NCBI GenBank assembly: GCA_014925825.1
Contig: JACGCK010000055.1
Coordinates: 186,001 to 250,000, forward strand
DNA length: 64,000 nucleotides
Origin: Pholiota molesta
Lineage: Eukaryota > Basidiomycota > Agaricomycetes > Agaricales > Strophariaceae
Direction: 5' to 3'
Shown here: one piece after another, positions 52,397 through 63,318 of the stretch
How positions within the stretch are numbered: the stretch's first letter is position 1
Layout: each line of letters starts with the position of its first letter
Notes under the pieces: generated by a model
Told to the model about the DNA's origin: nothing
The model's database searches: none
Seen by the model: the letters and a program-made list of their open reading frames with translations, nothing else
Made by a program: the position numbers and the translations under genes

Positions 52397-53465
52397 ATGC
52401 ACTCCCGCAAGACCATAACCATAGTCACCTCACCTCCTCTAGCAACGAAATCTCTGCCGACTTTTGGCTCTCGAGCATCACCAACTACCAAACCAGCTCC
52501 AGTCTATCGCGTTGAAGAACGTAGTCGTACGGTTTATATCTCGTCCGACATCGACCCATCCCAATGGGATACCCATAGCCTAAATACCATCTTCAGTCTG
52601 GCAGAGGTTCCTGAGAGCGACCGGGAAACTCCTAGTGAGCAGCCTATCCGCAGGACACAATCATATGCAGATACCGAAATCATCATCTCAGAGGAAGCGT
52701 CAGATCGAAGTGACGAATCGAGAGTGAGCTCACCTCGAATCAGCGTCTATCGCACACGTCGTGCGGGCAAAAGCGCGAGCGCTCCGCCGACACCTCCATT
52801 CCCCGACTATGCCCGACGTGCACTTCCTGAGGCAGCAGTCGTCGGGACTCCGAAACGTATTCTATTCTACCATAAAGACGACCCGCATTACGGATTCACG
52901 AACTTCTCTCCTCATCCTGTGGTTTATAACGGGAAAAAGTACCCTACGAGCGAGCATCTCTTTCAATCTTTCAAAGTCAGTGTCCCTTTTTTACATTTAT
53001 AAATCGTATTTTGCTGATAAAAAATCTTCTTATGTTTAGTTCCAAAAGCACCGACCGAACCTAGCAGAGCATATCCGCACATGTTCGGAGAGACCTAGCG
53101 TCGCTTTTTCTGAAGCTCGTCGCTTCCAGCCTGAAGTACGAGCTGATTGGAAGCAAGTCAATATTGAAAAAGTATGTCAACCATCTGTATTTCTGTCTAT
53201 TGTCATTGAAGAACCGTTCTAGATGGACGAGACATTATTTCACAAATTTACCCAACACGCCGATTTGCGAGACGAACTTCTGGCAACAGGGGATGCGGAA
53301 CTTGTCGAGGTAAGAGTTTGTTAATCATTCCTAATCGCACTAAACCTTGCACAGGATTCCGACAAAGATGCGTTCTGGGGAGTAGGAGCCGATCGACGAG
53401 GCCGAAACGAGCTCGGGAAGTGCCTGGAGAGATTACGAAGTAAATTACGCGGTAACGGATGCTAG
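52397..53465 (+). CDS. NADAR domain protein (DUF1768/YbiA family)
   Basis: Exons 52397-52975, 53040-53171, 53223-53309 and 53355-53465 give 302 residues with no break. Residues ~1-165 are Ser/Thr/Pro-rich and probably disordered. The NADAR domain fills the rest: RILFYHKDDPHYGFTNFSPH, YNGKKYPTSEHLFQSFKFQK, FSEARRFQPEVRADWKQVN, DLRDELLATGDAELVEDS and DAFWGVGADRRGRNELGKCL. These are the standard conserved blocks. The family comprises N-glycosidases acting on ADP-ribose-linked or riboflavin-pathway N-glycosides; some members remove ADP-ribose from guanine in nucleic acid. It is 5 kb from three PARP-like genes. The start at 52397 begins just before the disordered region; an in-frame upstream ATG at 52211 is possible. 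Confidence 0.88.
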
Positions 53466-53732
53466 ATGGCTGGCCATCGATACTAGCCTCGTTGTTGTAC
53501 TTCTGTTCCGTTGCGTGTTTCCGGTTGGAATGCTCATGCCGCGTGTCCTTCTCATATCCTCATGGCTGATGCTGTTTGATCTTGGCCAATCCATGTCAGA
53601 TCACTGTCTCTTGATGCCGTCCTCGAGGAAGGGGTGTGGTCATCTCCCTATTAAAACAAGTCTTGCAAACATATTCCAGTTCACGCTCCCTTTCCCTGTC
53701 TCATCTAATACACAGAACGATAACTGATCAAG

Positions 53733-54900
53733 ATGGCCACTTCCGCACCAGTAATACCATCCACTCAATCCGGGCAACTATGCGACGTAAGTTATCTATA
53801 TGTTGTCCTCGTGTTTACAAGGAAACCTTTGACAAGACATCGTCCTAGTACTGCCACCAGAAACCTAAATTTTCCAATCATTCCTACTGCTCTAAGACTT
53901 GCGCAGGACAAGCTGCGGCTCTTTGCAATGTAAGACTCAGTTCACGATCAAAATCATCGAACTTGTCATAATTCTGTACGCTCTTTGAAGCATTGCCACA
54001 AGAAGCCGAAATTCCAGAATTTCGAGTTCTGCGGGAAGAACTGCGCCGCGCTGGCAAACCCTCAGGGAGCGAAGCCTAGGAACCCTGCCGCTGCTGCGCC
54101 TCAATATGGCGGGGGCTCGAAGCAGACCAACACGAATTCAAATGGGAGTGGTACGCAGGGCGCGTTTGACCCGGTCCAATTAGCCAGTAAGTCCTTAATT
54201 AATTTTAGAGTGACATCGCGCAAACTCTTATGTCTTCACTCCAGAGCTGGTTGCCCAGCATATTCCCCAGGTTCAGGCCATGTTCAACCCTGGCCCTCAA
54301 GCCCAAGTCCAAGCCGCACCTGCGCCGGCACCCGTCCAACCCAAATCATCACAGACCCATTCGCTAATCCCGCACCGCTCGCCCCAACCAACAATCCTTT
54401 CCTCGGCGCTGGTCCCGTCAATCAGAGCGGCGCCACATACCCCTACCCCAGTGGCGCTGGCGCCGGTGCGGCCGCTGCTGGTGGGTTCCAGCAGAGCGCG
54501 GCGATGATGAACGGTGCGCCCACAGTCTACACGTTGGCGCCGTCATCTCGCCCCCGGCTGGCGCTCAACCGCTTCTTATTAGTACGCAACAATCTGCCAA
54601 TGATCTTGAGTGCCTTATCCCTGGCTGCGGGCAGCCTGTCCACGCTGACGCGAAAGGCGTGAGGACGAGCGACTATTGCTCGATGCGGCACCGCGAGTAT
54701 GTCCTTTGCTTTTCATGTCATACCTTGACTAATTCAGCACGCATACTGATAGGGAGGCGGTTGCCATTGGCTTGGCGTCGCCGTGTATTATGTGTTTGAC
54801 TTTCCCGCAAAGCGAGTCGGATTATTTCTGCTCGAGGGGGTGTAGGGAGGAGTCGTTGAATAAGCATGGTATCGTGGAGGACGAGGGTTCCGAGCAGTGA
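53733..54900 (+). CDS. Zinc-knuckle protein related to the PARP-like N-termini
   Basis: Exons 53733-53786, 53849-53929, 53991-54186, 54245-54696 and 54753-54900. Two tandem Cys modules straddle the first introns: CDYCHQKPKFSNHSYCSKTC and HCHKKPKFQNFEFCGKNCA. Then a Gln/Pro/Ala-rich linker (QVQAAPAPAPVQP, TNNPFLGAGPVNQSG), CLIPGCGQPVHADAKGVRTS with DYCSMRHRE, and CIMCLTFPQSESDYFCSRGC, ending GIVEDEGSEQ. The order equals the N-terminal half of PARP-like copy A, but no PARP core follows. The linker needs two one-base corrections (near 54340 and 54545) to stay in frame. It could bind the same partners as the PARP proteins. Starts 268 bases after the NADAR gene, same strand. Confidence 0.7.
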
Positions 54901-55668
54901 TCGTGCTGTTCATAACTTCATTCCCGTGAAGCTTTCCCCCCCCCCGATCGATGGGGGGTTTTGGAGTGTGGCATTTCATAGATCTGCAGATGCGCGTTTC
55001 ATTAAATTATAATTCCGATTTGTAGCCAATTCGACGATTTTTTGTTGCCCTGATTTCCTGCAAGCCGAGTAAGCCACTGCAATCGGAATGTTATCAAAAT
55101 GGCTAGGTGAATATGCTTTTTGACTTTGCAGTCGCTCTTTGTGGTTGTTCGAGCCTCAGAGAGTAGTCTGGCTTGGTCCTAAAAAGTTGATATCCTTGGA
55201 TTATGGCCAAATTATAGCTGACTGAATTCTTGGAGTTCACATTCCTCATGTGTTGTGCTCGGCTCCCGAGTCTGCCTAGGCTCCCAAACCTGGAAGACAT
55301 TGAGCCCCCTTCAATCCTAGTACTAGCCAGTCAACGTAGTTTCGAATCAGCTTTGCAATGTATATTTCAGGTGATATACAAGCGATATGTGGTCGATGAG
55401 ACATTCGGTATTTGAATGAATGGAGTAAGTAAATTGTACAGTAGTGAGTAGGGTGTATGAATGGATGCGAGAGAAATAGTAGCTGATTCTAGATGGGAAG
55501 GGTAATTAAATAATGGAATGAAATAACACGAATGTCGTAAAGGGTCGTGAAGAATGGGTACAGAATGCGGAAGTGAAAAAGAAAAAGAGAGGAATCGGAG
55601 AACAAGCGAGTATTTATGAAGTAAACCACAAAGAGGAGATTAAGTGTCTAATTTGAGCGCGGCTTTGC
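54901..55668. other. Intergenic with a C-run/G-run hairpin
   Basis: Ten C bases, gatcgat, then six G bases at 54936-54958, 36 bases after the stop of the zinc-knuckle gene. The run is a likely site for base-count errors. No gene seen in the rest. Confidence 0.5.
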
Positions 55669-56569
55669 CTAGGATAGGGAGGAAGCTTCCTGCCATGAAA
55701 TGAGTAAATATCGTTTAGCAACGGAGCCCGAACGTGCTAACCAGTAACTGCGGAGACTGCTAGACTTTTTGGGGCACCGATGCATATCGAACGGGTACTC
55801 GTACGTGTTGTTGCAAAGGGGGCAGGTCACTAAGCTGGTTAAACAAAGCAGGAGCCGTGTTAGTGGGAAGTTAAATCATTAAAAGATTGGTACAGACTGA
55901 TCGTCGATGTCGTGAATATGGAGATGATATGTCAATGCATTGACATTTGGAAGTGAATTTCCACAGCCAGAACGCGGGCAAATAACACGGCCATCTCCTC
56001 CAGGGATGGTGCTGCATCTATTGGCGGTATCCATCGCTTCTTGAAACTATAACGTCGACAGAGCACCCTATATATTAGATGAAATACTCGAGGCATTCAA
56101 TAACATGACGCACCACTGCGAGAAGGTCACGCTGACGCGCTTCATCCAAGGTAACTTTGAGACCTTTGGATCCAACAATAGATGTGTACTGCTTCTCCGA
56201 CACCAGTTCATTCGGCCCTGCCGACGGAGATCCTTGAATGGGCAAGTTATCTGGATCAGAGTAATTGGGCGGCGCAGACTCCAGCGTAGTATCCGAGCAG
56301 CTCCCAGAATATTGAGCCTTCAGGCGATACATCATCGCAACCCTTTGGGCCTCTGTCCCTTCAAACACAGAATCGGCGCCGGGAGTTACAATTTCCCATG
56401 AGGAGTCGCTATCCTGGCTTCCCATGGTCTCGAGGATGGAAGAACGCGAACTAAAGTATGTTCCATATCGTCGAGAGTGTCCAGCACCACAGGCGAGCTT
56501 CTCAAACCTGGGGCCAGCCTGGAATTCCGGACATTGACGGGTGTTGCGGAAGAAATCAGCTACGCTCAT
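55669..56569 (-). CDS. Small zinc-finger protein (C2H2-like)
   Basis: Exon 1 starts at ATG 56569 (MSVADFFRNTRQCPEFQAGP) and runs through SWEIVTPGADSVFEGTEAQR and an Asp/Ser/Pro-rich part to ARQRDLLAVVRHVIEC. Later exons read DGRVICPRSGCGNSLPNVNA then LTYHLHIHDIDDH (C...C...H...H pattern) and LVTCPLCNNTYEYPFDMHRC (CxxC..H..C). The intron between the first two blocks is uncertain, because the best frame needs a weak donor (gttatt) near 56100. The family is not recognised; a nuclear or regulatory role is only suggested by the finger. Confidence 0.55.
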
Positions 56570-57156
56570 TTCGGGAGGGGAATGAAAGAACTGCGAGTCC
56601 GGGAGTCAGGAGGAGAAGGTCGCAGCAGAAAGCAAGGGAGTTTTTGAAGACGAAGGGGAGAGCGGTGCTTTCTTATACGAGTGTGGGCCACATTTTGTGG
56701 CCCAAAAAATGTGGCCCATCAATGCCACTCGAAGCCTCACACAATCCGGCTACTTCAACAATCATTGTTCGCCAGTAACGGTGGCTTCACAAGTCCTGCC
56801 ACGGGTGATATGAGATCCTAAAACAAATTTAAAGCAGTCTGAGCATTGCTTTTGAAGCGCGTGGGCAGGAAATGAAAGACAAGCAAAGCAAGTAGGGGAT
56901 TTGGGAGTGGTGCTGGTGTGAGTTCAAAAATAAAAAGAAATCAATGATCATGATCTTTGTCACGATCACATGAGCATCGTTCAGGGCGTGACTTTGTCGG
57001 AATCGTGGTCACACTCGCTCTCAGTGCTCCTCCATTGCCCGACATCTTCTACAGTCTTCTACCTGTATAGACCTCCCCATAAAATCTCAATTCTACACAA
57101 TATCCCGCTTTTATAGAATCTACTCTCTTGTCTGAGGTGGTACCTGTTTTCTTGCC
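56570..57156. other. Divergent promoter region between the zinc-finger gene and COQ4
   Basis: Contains a near-perfect hairpin at 56685-56717 (gggccacatttt facing aaaatgtggccc), about 115 bases upstream of the minus-strand ATG. No other feature seen. Confidence 0.45.
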
Positions 57157-58149
57157 ATGCTTCTGAGCAAATGCGCAGCTACAAAACGAGCTTCAACCTT
57201 GTGGAGGTCGTCAACAATGCCTTGCTTCCAGGTGTGTCGAACACCAACACATGGAGCGCGACCAGCCTTTTCTACTCGTTCGATTAATACACCACCAGCG
57301 TATGAAGGCCACATTCCCTTAAATTGGTTCGAAACTGCGTTGCTCACAGTTGGATCGGCCGTGGTTTCATTAACCGACCCACGGAGAGGAGGTAAGCGTT
57401 ATTTTGACTCTCACTATTCGACTCACTAGAAAGACTATTATAGACATGGTTGCAGCCCTCGGTGAAACAACAGCAGGACCAACGCTTTCACGCTTGAGAG
57501 ATCGGATGCTGGAAAGCCCAGAAGGTCGTAGAATCCTGAAGGAAAGGCCGCGCGTTAATTCCACCACAATCGATCTGAATAAACTTCTGGAGTATCCGGA
57601 AGGCTCTTTTGGTAGAGCGTATATAACATGGCTGGAACGGTGCGGGGTGACTCCAGATACCAGGGAGCCAGTAAGTGGATTAATAGTTCTTTTAAAAGGC
57701 TTCTCATTTTCAATTAGGTGCATTACATCGACGATCCTGAACTGGCCTATGTCATGCAACGATATCGCGAGTGCCATGATTTCTACCACTGTATCTGCAA
57801 CCTCCCCGTCAATGTCGAATCCGAGCTTGCTCTAAAGTACTTTGAGTTCGCGAATCTTGGTCTGCCAATGACTGCCCTTGCCGCTGTCTTTGGTCCGTTG
57901 CGTCTTTCGGAGAAGAAGCGTTCCAGACTATTCTCGGAATACGTCCCTTGGGCCCTTAAATGTGGCGGCAGCGCGCAGAGCCTTATAACTGTGTACTGGG
58001 AAAAACGCTGGGCTGAAAGCGTTGAAGATATGAAGAAAGAATTCGGTATCTGGGATCCCCCGGAGGCCCGGTGGAGTAAGCCCTTGAACGAAGCAAAAGC
58101 ATCAGCCGAGGAAAAGAGACAAGCGGCCAAGCATTCTCCAATACAGTAG
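57157..58149 (+). CDS. COQ4: Ubiquinone biosynthesis protein COQ4, mitochondrial
   Basis: Exons 57157-57391, 57444-57670 and 57718-58149 give 297 residues in one frame. An Arg/Ser/Thr-rich N-terminus (MLLSKCAATKRASTLWRSST) fits a mitochondrial targeting peptide. Core text: YEGHIPLNWFETALLTVGSA, DMVAALGETTAGPTLSRLRD, HYIDDPELAYVMQRYRECHD and FYHCICNLPVNVESELALKY. The zinc-binding HDxxHx11E motif of COQ4 is complete (HDFYH..E). It acts on the matrix face of the inner membrane within the coenzyme Q synthesis complex. A charged tail (NEAKASAEEKRQAAKHSP) extends past the usual end. Intact. Confidence 0.96.
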
Positions 58150-60177
58150 TCCGCAATTCATGTAATTATTTCTCATCAATTCATTTCGTTCCAGTGACTG
58201 TTTGAACTAATGGTAAGGAATTCCTCCATGTAGACGATTCCGTTCAGCTGCCTAGTTCATACCACTTTCCTCATCTAAAACCGGCCTGGCAATGCTTGTC
58301 CGAGGCGTTGATGCGCCCACAGCTTTTCACGTCCCCCGAGGATACATTTCCGGACTATTCACGAGCTGAATCAACCCTACCAGTCGAGTATACATTACTT
58401 TTACTTACTTCCCCGCATGGACTTTACTTGGAGTTTTGAAATTTCTATTTGTATCTGGGGGCTGGGTTTCGCCTCGACACCCGAGGAACGGTGTCGTGTA
58501 AGTTGCGGTTGTCATTTCCTTAGCAATCCATTGCTCTTAGCAGCTTACCTTTTTTTCTTTCTTCCTTTCTCCGCAGGTACAAAGAAATGTCATAGCTTAG
58601 TCGACGAATCAAGTCCGCTTGACAAAGATGCTTGCCCGGGGGCCGGAGTCGACGCGTTGACGCCTGGTTGGCGCTTTACATTGATGGTTGTTTCGATGAT
58701 CGACACCGGACCTTTTAACTTGATGGCAAAAAGGAACGCTTATCAGTTTCGCTTGTGTGGGTGAGCTGCAAACTCCATGACGTATCTTTCCTGACTATGT
58801 AAGGTTTCAACGTTCAACTCTAACAATGATATTATTGCTAATTGTCCCACTCATTGTCGACGTAGAGACAAAGACACTATTACACATGTACCAGTTTATT
58901 TCCTTATGGGAGGAGTCCAGTGCATTCTCGAACATTTCTGGGTATATGTGCATTGGCATTTGTACACAGCACCTTGTATTTGTATTTTGAAGCCACAGGG
59001 TCAATTGCAGAAAGCTTGCTATGTACATGTGTCGCCAAGGGGTGACCGGTGAGCGCTACTGAGCGCTAACGCCGCCGACAGGTTCGCGGAAAAGCGGGGG
59101 ACGGGCGTCTAGCCGTGAGTAGAATTTCACTAAATTGATTTGCATGATGGCGAATTTGCTCTGTTTGCGTATCTGGAATGAGTATCGAATTAATCGGGGT
59201 TGTCGAATTATTCACTTCATTTCATGCTAACCAGTTCTGTGTATTGATTGGGCTAAATTCGACGAAGCGTAGGCCATCCCCAATGATACGGTTGCACCCC
59301 ACTTATAAGTTATCCGAATTTCATACAAATTTCTTCAAAGCCGCAATTACTTGCGACTATTACTACGAGTTGACTAGGAGAGCTGTGTTAGTCAGATGAC
59401 ATAGGATGAGATAGGATGTCATCTGTGCGGATAGATACCCGCTTGCCGAAGGGCACTCGGATTGCTCGGAAGTTGGAAGGTCCAGAAGTATCTACTCCCC
59501 AGTTTCGACTTGCTACAGATTCAAACCGATTATCTCTCTTTCAACAGAATTGCAGTTCTTGAATTGTTCCGTATACATACACTGCACACTTACATACTAT
59601 GATTATTGAATGTGGTTCGATGCGCCGCCGACGCTTGAATTGGCAATTTGTTTATCGCTTCATTTGTTTGCGGACAACACACGGAAATTTTGAGAAACTG
59701 GAATGCAAAGGCTGTTCATGCTGTTCATACTAGATAGCGCTACTTACATGGTAGACACTTGCGAAATCATTTTTTGTGGCGATTCACATATCTCAGAGTA
59801 CCCACGTCGATATAAGCACGCAGCAATCAGTTCGTACACTCTAGGCATTCCAATGGATTTCCCTTTGTGGTCGTTGTCCCATTTGACCAACGCTGCACGC
59901 CAACATGGCACCCTACTAATTGCCCAGTGGATCTATTCCTTTTGATCTCAACTGAATGTTTTGCTTGAGATCGTGGGTGACCCTACAGCCTTTTCCGGAA
60001 CCCGGACGACACATTTCCTAGATCTTGACGTTCAAAAGGTTTATGTTGGTCCATTCAGAGACCTGGATCTCGATAAGCAATAATGATGGTGTCTGCGGCT
60101 AAGAAAAGCACTCAAATCGCTCTTGTGTGACAGTGAGCCCGAGATATTTTCGTACCTTAATGTAAGTAAAACGCTGC
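58150..60177. other. Intergenic, no gene recognised
   Basis: Two kilobases of AT-rich sequence with short frames on both strands. A 115-codon plus frame at 58417-58764 has no family match I know and no promoter. Confidence 0.45.
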
Positions 60178-60184
60178 TATAAAA
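60178..60184 (+). promoter_or_regulatory. TATA box of the small membrane protein gene
   Basis: TATAAAA lies 87 bases before the ATG at 60271, followed by a pyrimidine-rich leader. Confidence 0.6.
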
Positions 60185-60270
60185 TCCCGCGTCTCCTCTC
60201 AGTGTCAATTCTTTCTCCCTCGTTATTTCCAACAATTATCTGTCCTCAAACTCCCTCATCCACAAAGGTC

Positions 60271-60894
60271 ATGAAACACACATATAGCAGCGATGGAAGC
60301 CCCGAATCTCTGGCGACGCGTTACATTCTCCAATATTCAGTACGTGTTTTTGAGCTGCCATCATTCATGTCCCTTGAGAAATTTGCCTCTATCCTGTAGC
60401 GTCGTACTAAGTCCACAGTCTTCCCATCTTTCGACCTTTCTTTGCATGCGGAGATATTGGCCTCTCCCGTAAAATACGCCATCTTCGAGGTGTTGGGATA
60501 CGAGTTCATCCGAGGTTTTGGGATTTCCTCACGTGTTTCCGGATCTCTGCGTTCTTCAGCCATTATTGGTGCCTTGGGCGGTGGAGTCTTGACGATGGTG
60601 CATCTTGCTCTTTCGTTCAAATACCACAACCCTCGAGAAGACTATCCAACACTTCGCTCCCTTTCGACATCTCTACTTCAAGCCCTTTGGAAGGAAACCA
60701 TCTTCAGCCTTTTCGCTGCCATGATTGGCGCTACACTAAGCGGCGTCAATTCCTCCGATGACCTACGTTACACTGCCGTTGCTGGCCTTGTTGGACCCAT
60801 TTTGGCATTAGCGGTTATGTTTGGAATTTTAGGAGTGATCATAGGAGTTGCATGGAGCGTGGAAAGGTTGAGAGGCTTTGTTTCCAGATATTGA
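60271..60894 (+). CDS. Small multi-pass membrane protein, unknown function
   Basis: Two exons (60271-60339 and 60400-60894) join in phase to give 187 residues. The N-terminus is polar (MKHTYSSDGSPESLATRYIL). Three or more hydrophobic spans follow: SAIIGALGGGVLTMVHLAL, ALWKETIFSLFAAMIGATLS, and the long VAGLVGPILALAVMFGILGV with IIGVAWSV. Glycine-rich helix text (GALGGG, GILGVIIG) resembles glycine-zipper-type membrane segments. Short charged end RLRGFVSRY. The family is not recognised. The TATA box, intron and phase make the gene model credible. Confidence 0.65.
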
Positions 60895-62534
60895 GTGGTC
60901 TCTTTTTTCTCTTGTTTCCCCACCTCCCCTTGCTTTCGATTATTTGCTCTACGCTGTTCAAATGCATGCCATCATACTTACATATTCAATTCAGTATTAA
61001 TCAGTACCTAACAGCGCTCTTACCATACACCGTGTATCCTTTCGGACCTTTATACCATACTCAAGAATCATTAAATAATAACCAGCAGACATGAAAGACG
61101 CTTGAGCTTTTGTGCGTATCCATTACAATTTTCTGTTACGGTCTGGTCTACATCGTGAGCTTTAATGCCTCAGATGGCCTCGGGCGTCCGATATCCCGTA
61201 AGCAAGGTACAGGCTGCTGCGAGTGATTGGTTTTGCTCAATGCCACGCGCGCCTGCAAATGTTAATTGATGCAACGTTAACACTGACAGGAACTCTTGGG
61301 TCTTTCCTCATACTTATGTTACGAAATACGTCAGGGTCGTGGGAGCGGGCGGACAGGCCAGCCAACCTCCGATGCCTTTGTTGCCATGTTTGATTATTCC
61401 TGCTGTTCTAGGACTGTCAATATGTATGCAATAATTTAGGCGACCTTGTGTGCATTGGTATAAACAGAATTGAAATTCAATAGTCTCAAAATGTGAATGA
61501 TCCAGGCTCAGGTACACGAGGTCTCATCAGTTGATTTAAGCGCCGGTGGAGGTATGGACGCGAAGAGTCTCTCTCAGCCGTTGCTATCGCCCGATATTAT
61601 GGCATTAATATAGTCCCGCGTCCATAATACGTACTGCTTCAACTATACCTGACATACTTGACCAAGCCGCTATACTGTAGTTGTACCCACAATTTCGGAT
61701 GATGGTGCTTTTCTGCTCAGTCCATAAACATCTTCGGGACCATTGGGATCAACAGTAAAAACATCGTACCGAACAAGTGACAAAGACTCGTTTATCTATG
61801 ACGCTCTTATGACATATTGAATAAGTTTATATTGCAGCTATTAGAGGGTTGTGATCTGCGACCTCCAAGCACCTCATCAGTAACCGATTTACTATTGTAT
61901 CGCGGGTACTTCCTAAGCAACATGTCAAGATGTGCCGCCGAGCGGCCATATCCACTACCAATTCCATCATTGAGTTTTGACTGATTTACACCAGCGCTCC
62001 CTGTCGCTTCAATCCCATTGAGGAATCCCGATCAGATGCCGTTTTTTTATGGATAACACCCCATCCATACGTACTTACACCTAACACACATATACAGTAG
62101 GATGAAGGATCTGCAGCACCGTAGTAGGCAAGTATGTCCAGATTACCGTAAAAGGATAACGGCAACTCCTTGTGTTGCTAGCTCAATGACGCGCCGCACA
62201 TATGCATCGGATGGGTGACATGTCGATTCCTACATTCTATAGTAAAATTGGTGGTTTCCTATTATGTGGCCTACGCTGCGAACGGATCTTACTCCAGCTG
62301 AATTTTATTTCTTCTTACTTATAATTGCGTTTCACTGATTGATGCCTTTCACTATAATCTTCAATTCTAATATGGACGAGACTACAGGGCGATTTGTTAA
62401 CCATAAGTTGTGCAAGACGTAATCTTCTTCAATCAGGTCGCTTGTAAGCCCATTGACCTGGAGCTTGTTTCAAATTCGGATTTACTGTTTTTAAAGGAAC
62501 AAATGGAATAAGGAGACTGGACAGCGGGCGCCTT
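60895..62534. other. Intergenic, no gene recognised
   Basis: Short frames only on both strands; no motif. Confidence 0.45.
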
Positions 62535-63318
62535 TTAATTGTGCACATGGGCAGTTTCTTTTGGGGAATAATGTTGAGGCATCTCATGCAAGCTCTGTGA
62601 CTGACGCATCGGTAATGTCGGGCAACGGGTTGTGCAAAGAAGTGAGAACGATAGAAGTCTCGAGAAAGGAGAAAACTAACTGTATCTTTGGCTAACTGAA
62701 ATTTACGTGTTTTCTTTCTATATCTGGGCCTTCCCCGATCCTCCGAAGTAGTATTGACAGTGTCGACATTTATTTCTGCATCTTTCTTCTGCGCCATTAC
62801 ATTGGCAATTTCTGAGTCAAAGGTAGATTCACAATCTGAGCTATTGGGATTCTCCGTTTCCAACAGCAAAGGATCGTTGTTCGGCTTGGGAGTGGATGGA
62901 GTTAATGGACGAGAATGATTGTAAAGATCGATTATGAACGAGTCTTCTTCTCCATTAAGGGCCCTGTGTATTAAGGGAGATCGTCAGAGATAAGTTAGGA
63001 CCCTACTCAGTACAATGCGCACTCCACATTTATCTCGTAACGTGAATCGTAATATGAGTAGAACATGTCCACGAACTCCGCGGCTGGGTCTGTTGCACTT
63101 TCTGGGTCAACTTTGCTGTATTTTTCCATGCTTCTGAAAGGGCTGGACGAGGTAGCAAGAGCAAATAGCTTATGAGGGCAGTCTAGGTGAGAGAGTGTGG
63201 GGTAGCTCCCAGGTGAAAAGGATCCAAGAGATACAATAGAAGGGCTGGGGTTGCCACTTAACGAATGAATATGGGGTTGAATATTTACCAGGTTCATTTC
63301 GGATGCTTCCTGACCCAT
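62535..63318 (-). CDS. Hypothetical nuclear-type protein with an AT-hook-like motif
   Basis: Exon 1 from ATG 63318 (MGQEASEMNLVNIQPHIHSL) reads to DMFYSYYDSRYEINVECAL; a gtactg..acacag intron leads in phase to ALNGEEDSFIIDLYNHSRPL, a Ser/Asn/Glu-rich acidic part (NSSDCESTFDSEIANVMAQK) and TSEDRGRPRYRKKTRKFQLA. RGRP flanked by basic residues is the AT-hook core, which binds the minor groove of AT-rich DNA. After AKDT a gttagt intron probably leads to a short last exon (SQSLHEMPQHYSPKETAHVH) ending at 62535. The last junction is uncertain; reading on to 62429 in another frame is the alternative. Family unknown. Confidence 0.5.

Noticed and set aside
58417..58764. Plus-strand frame of 115 codons with a hydrophobic stretch
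   Set aside because: Isolated, Cys/Phe-rich by chance, without TATA box or homologous neighbour.
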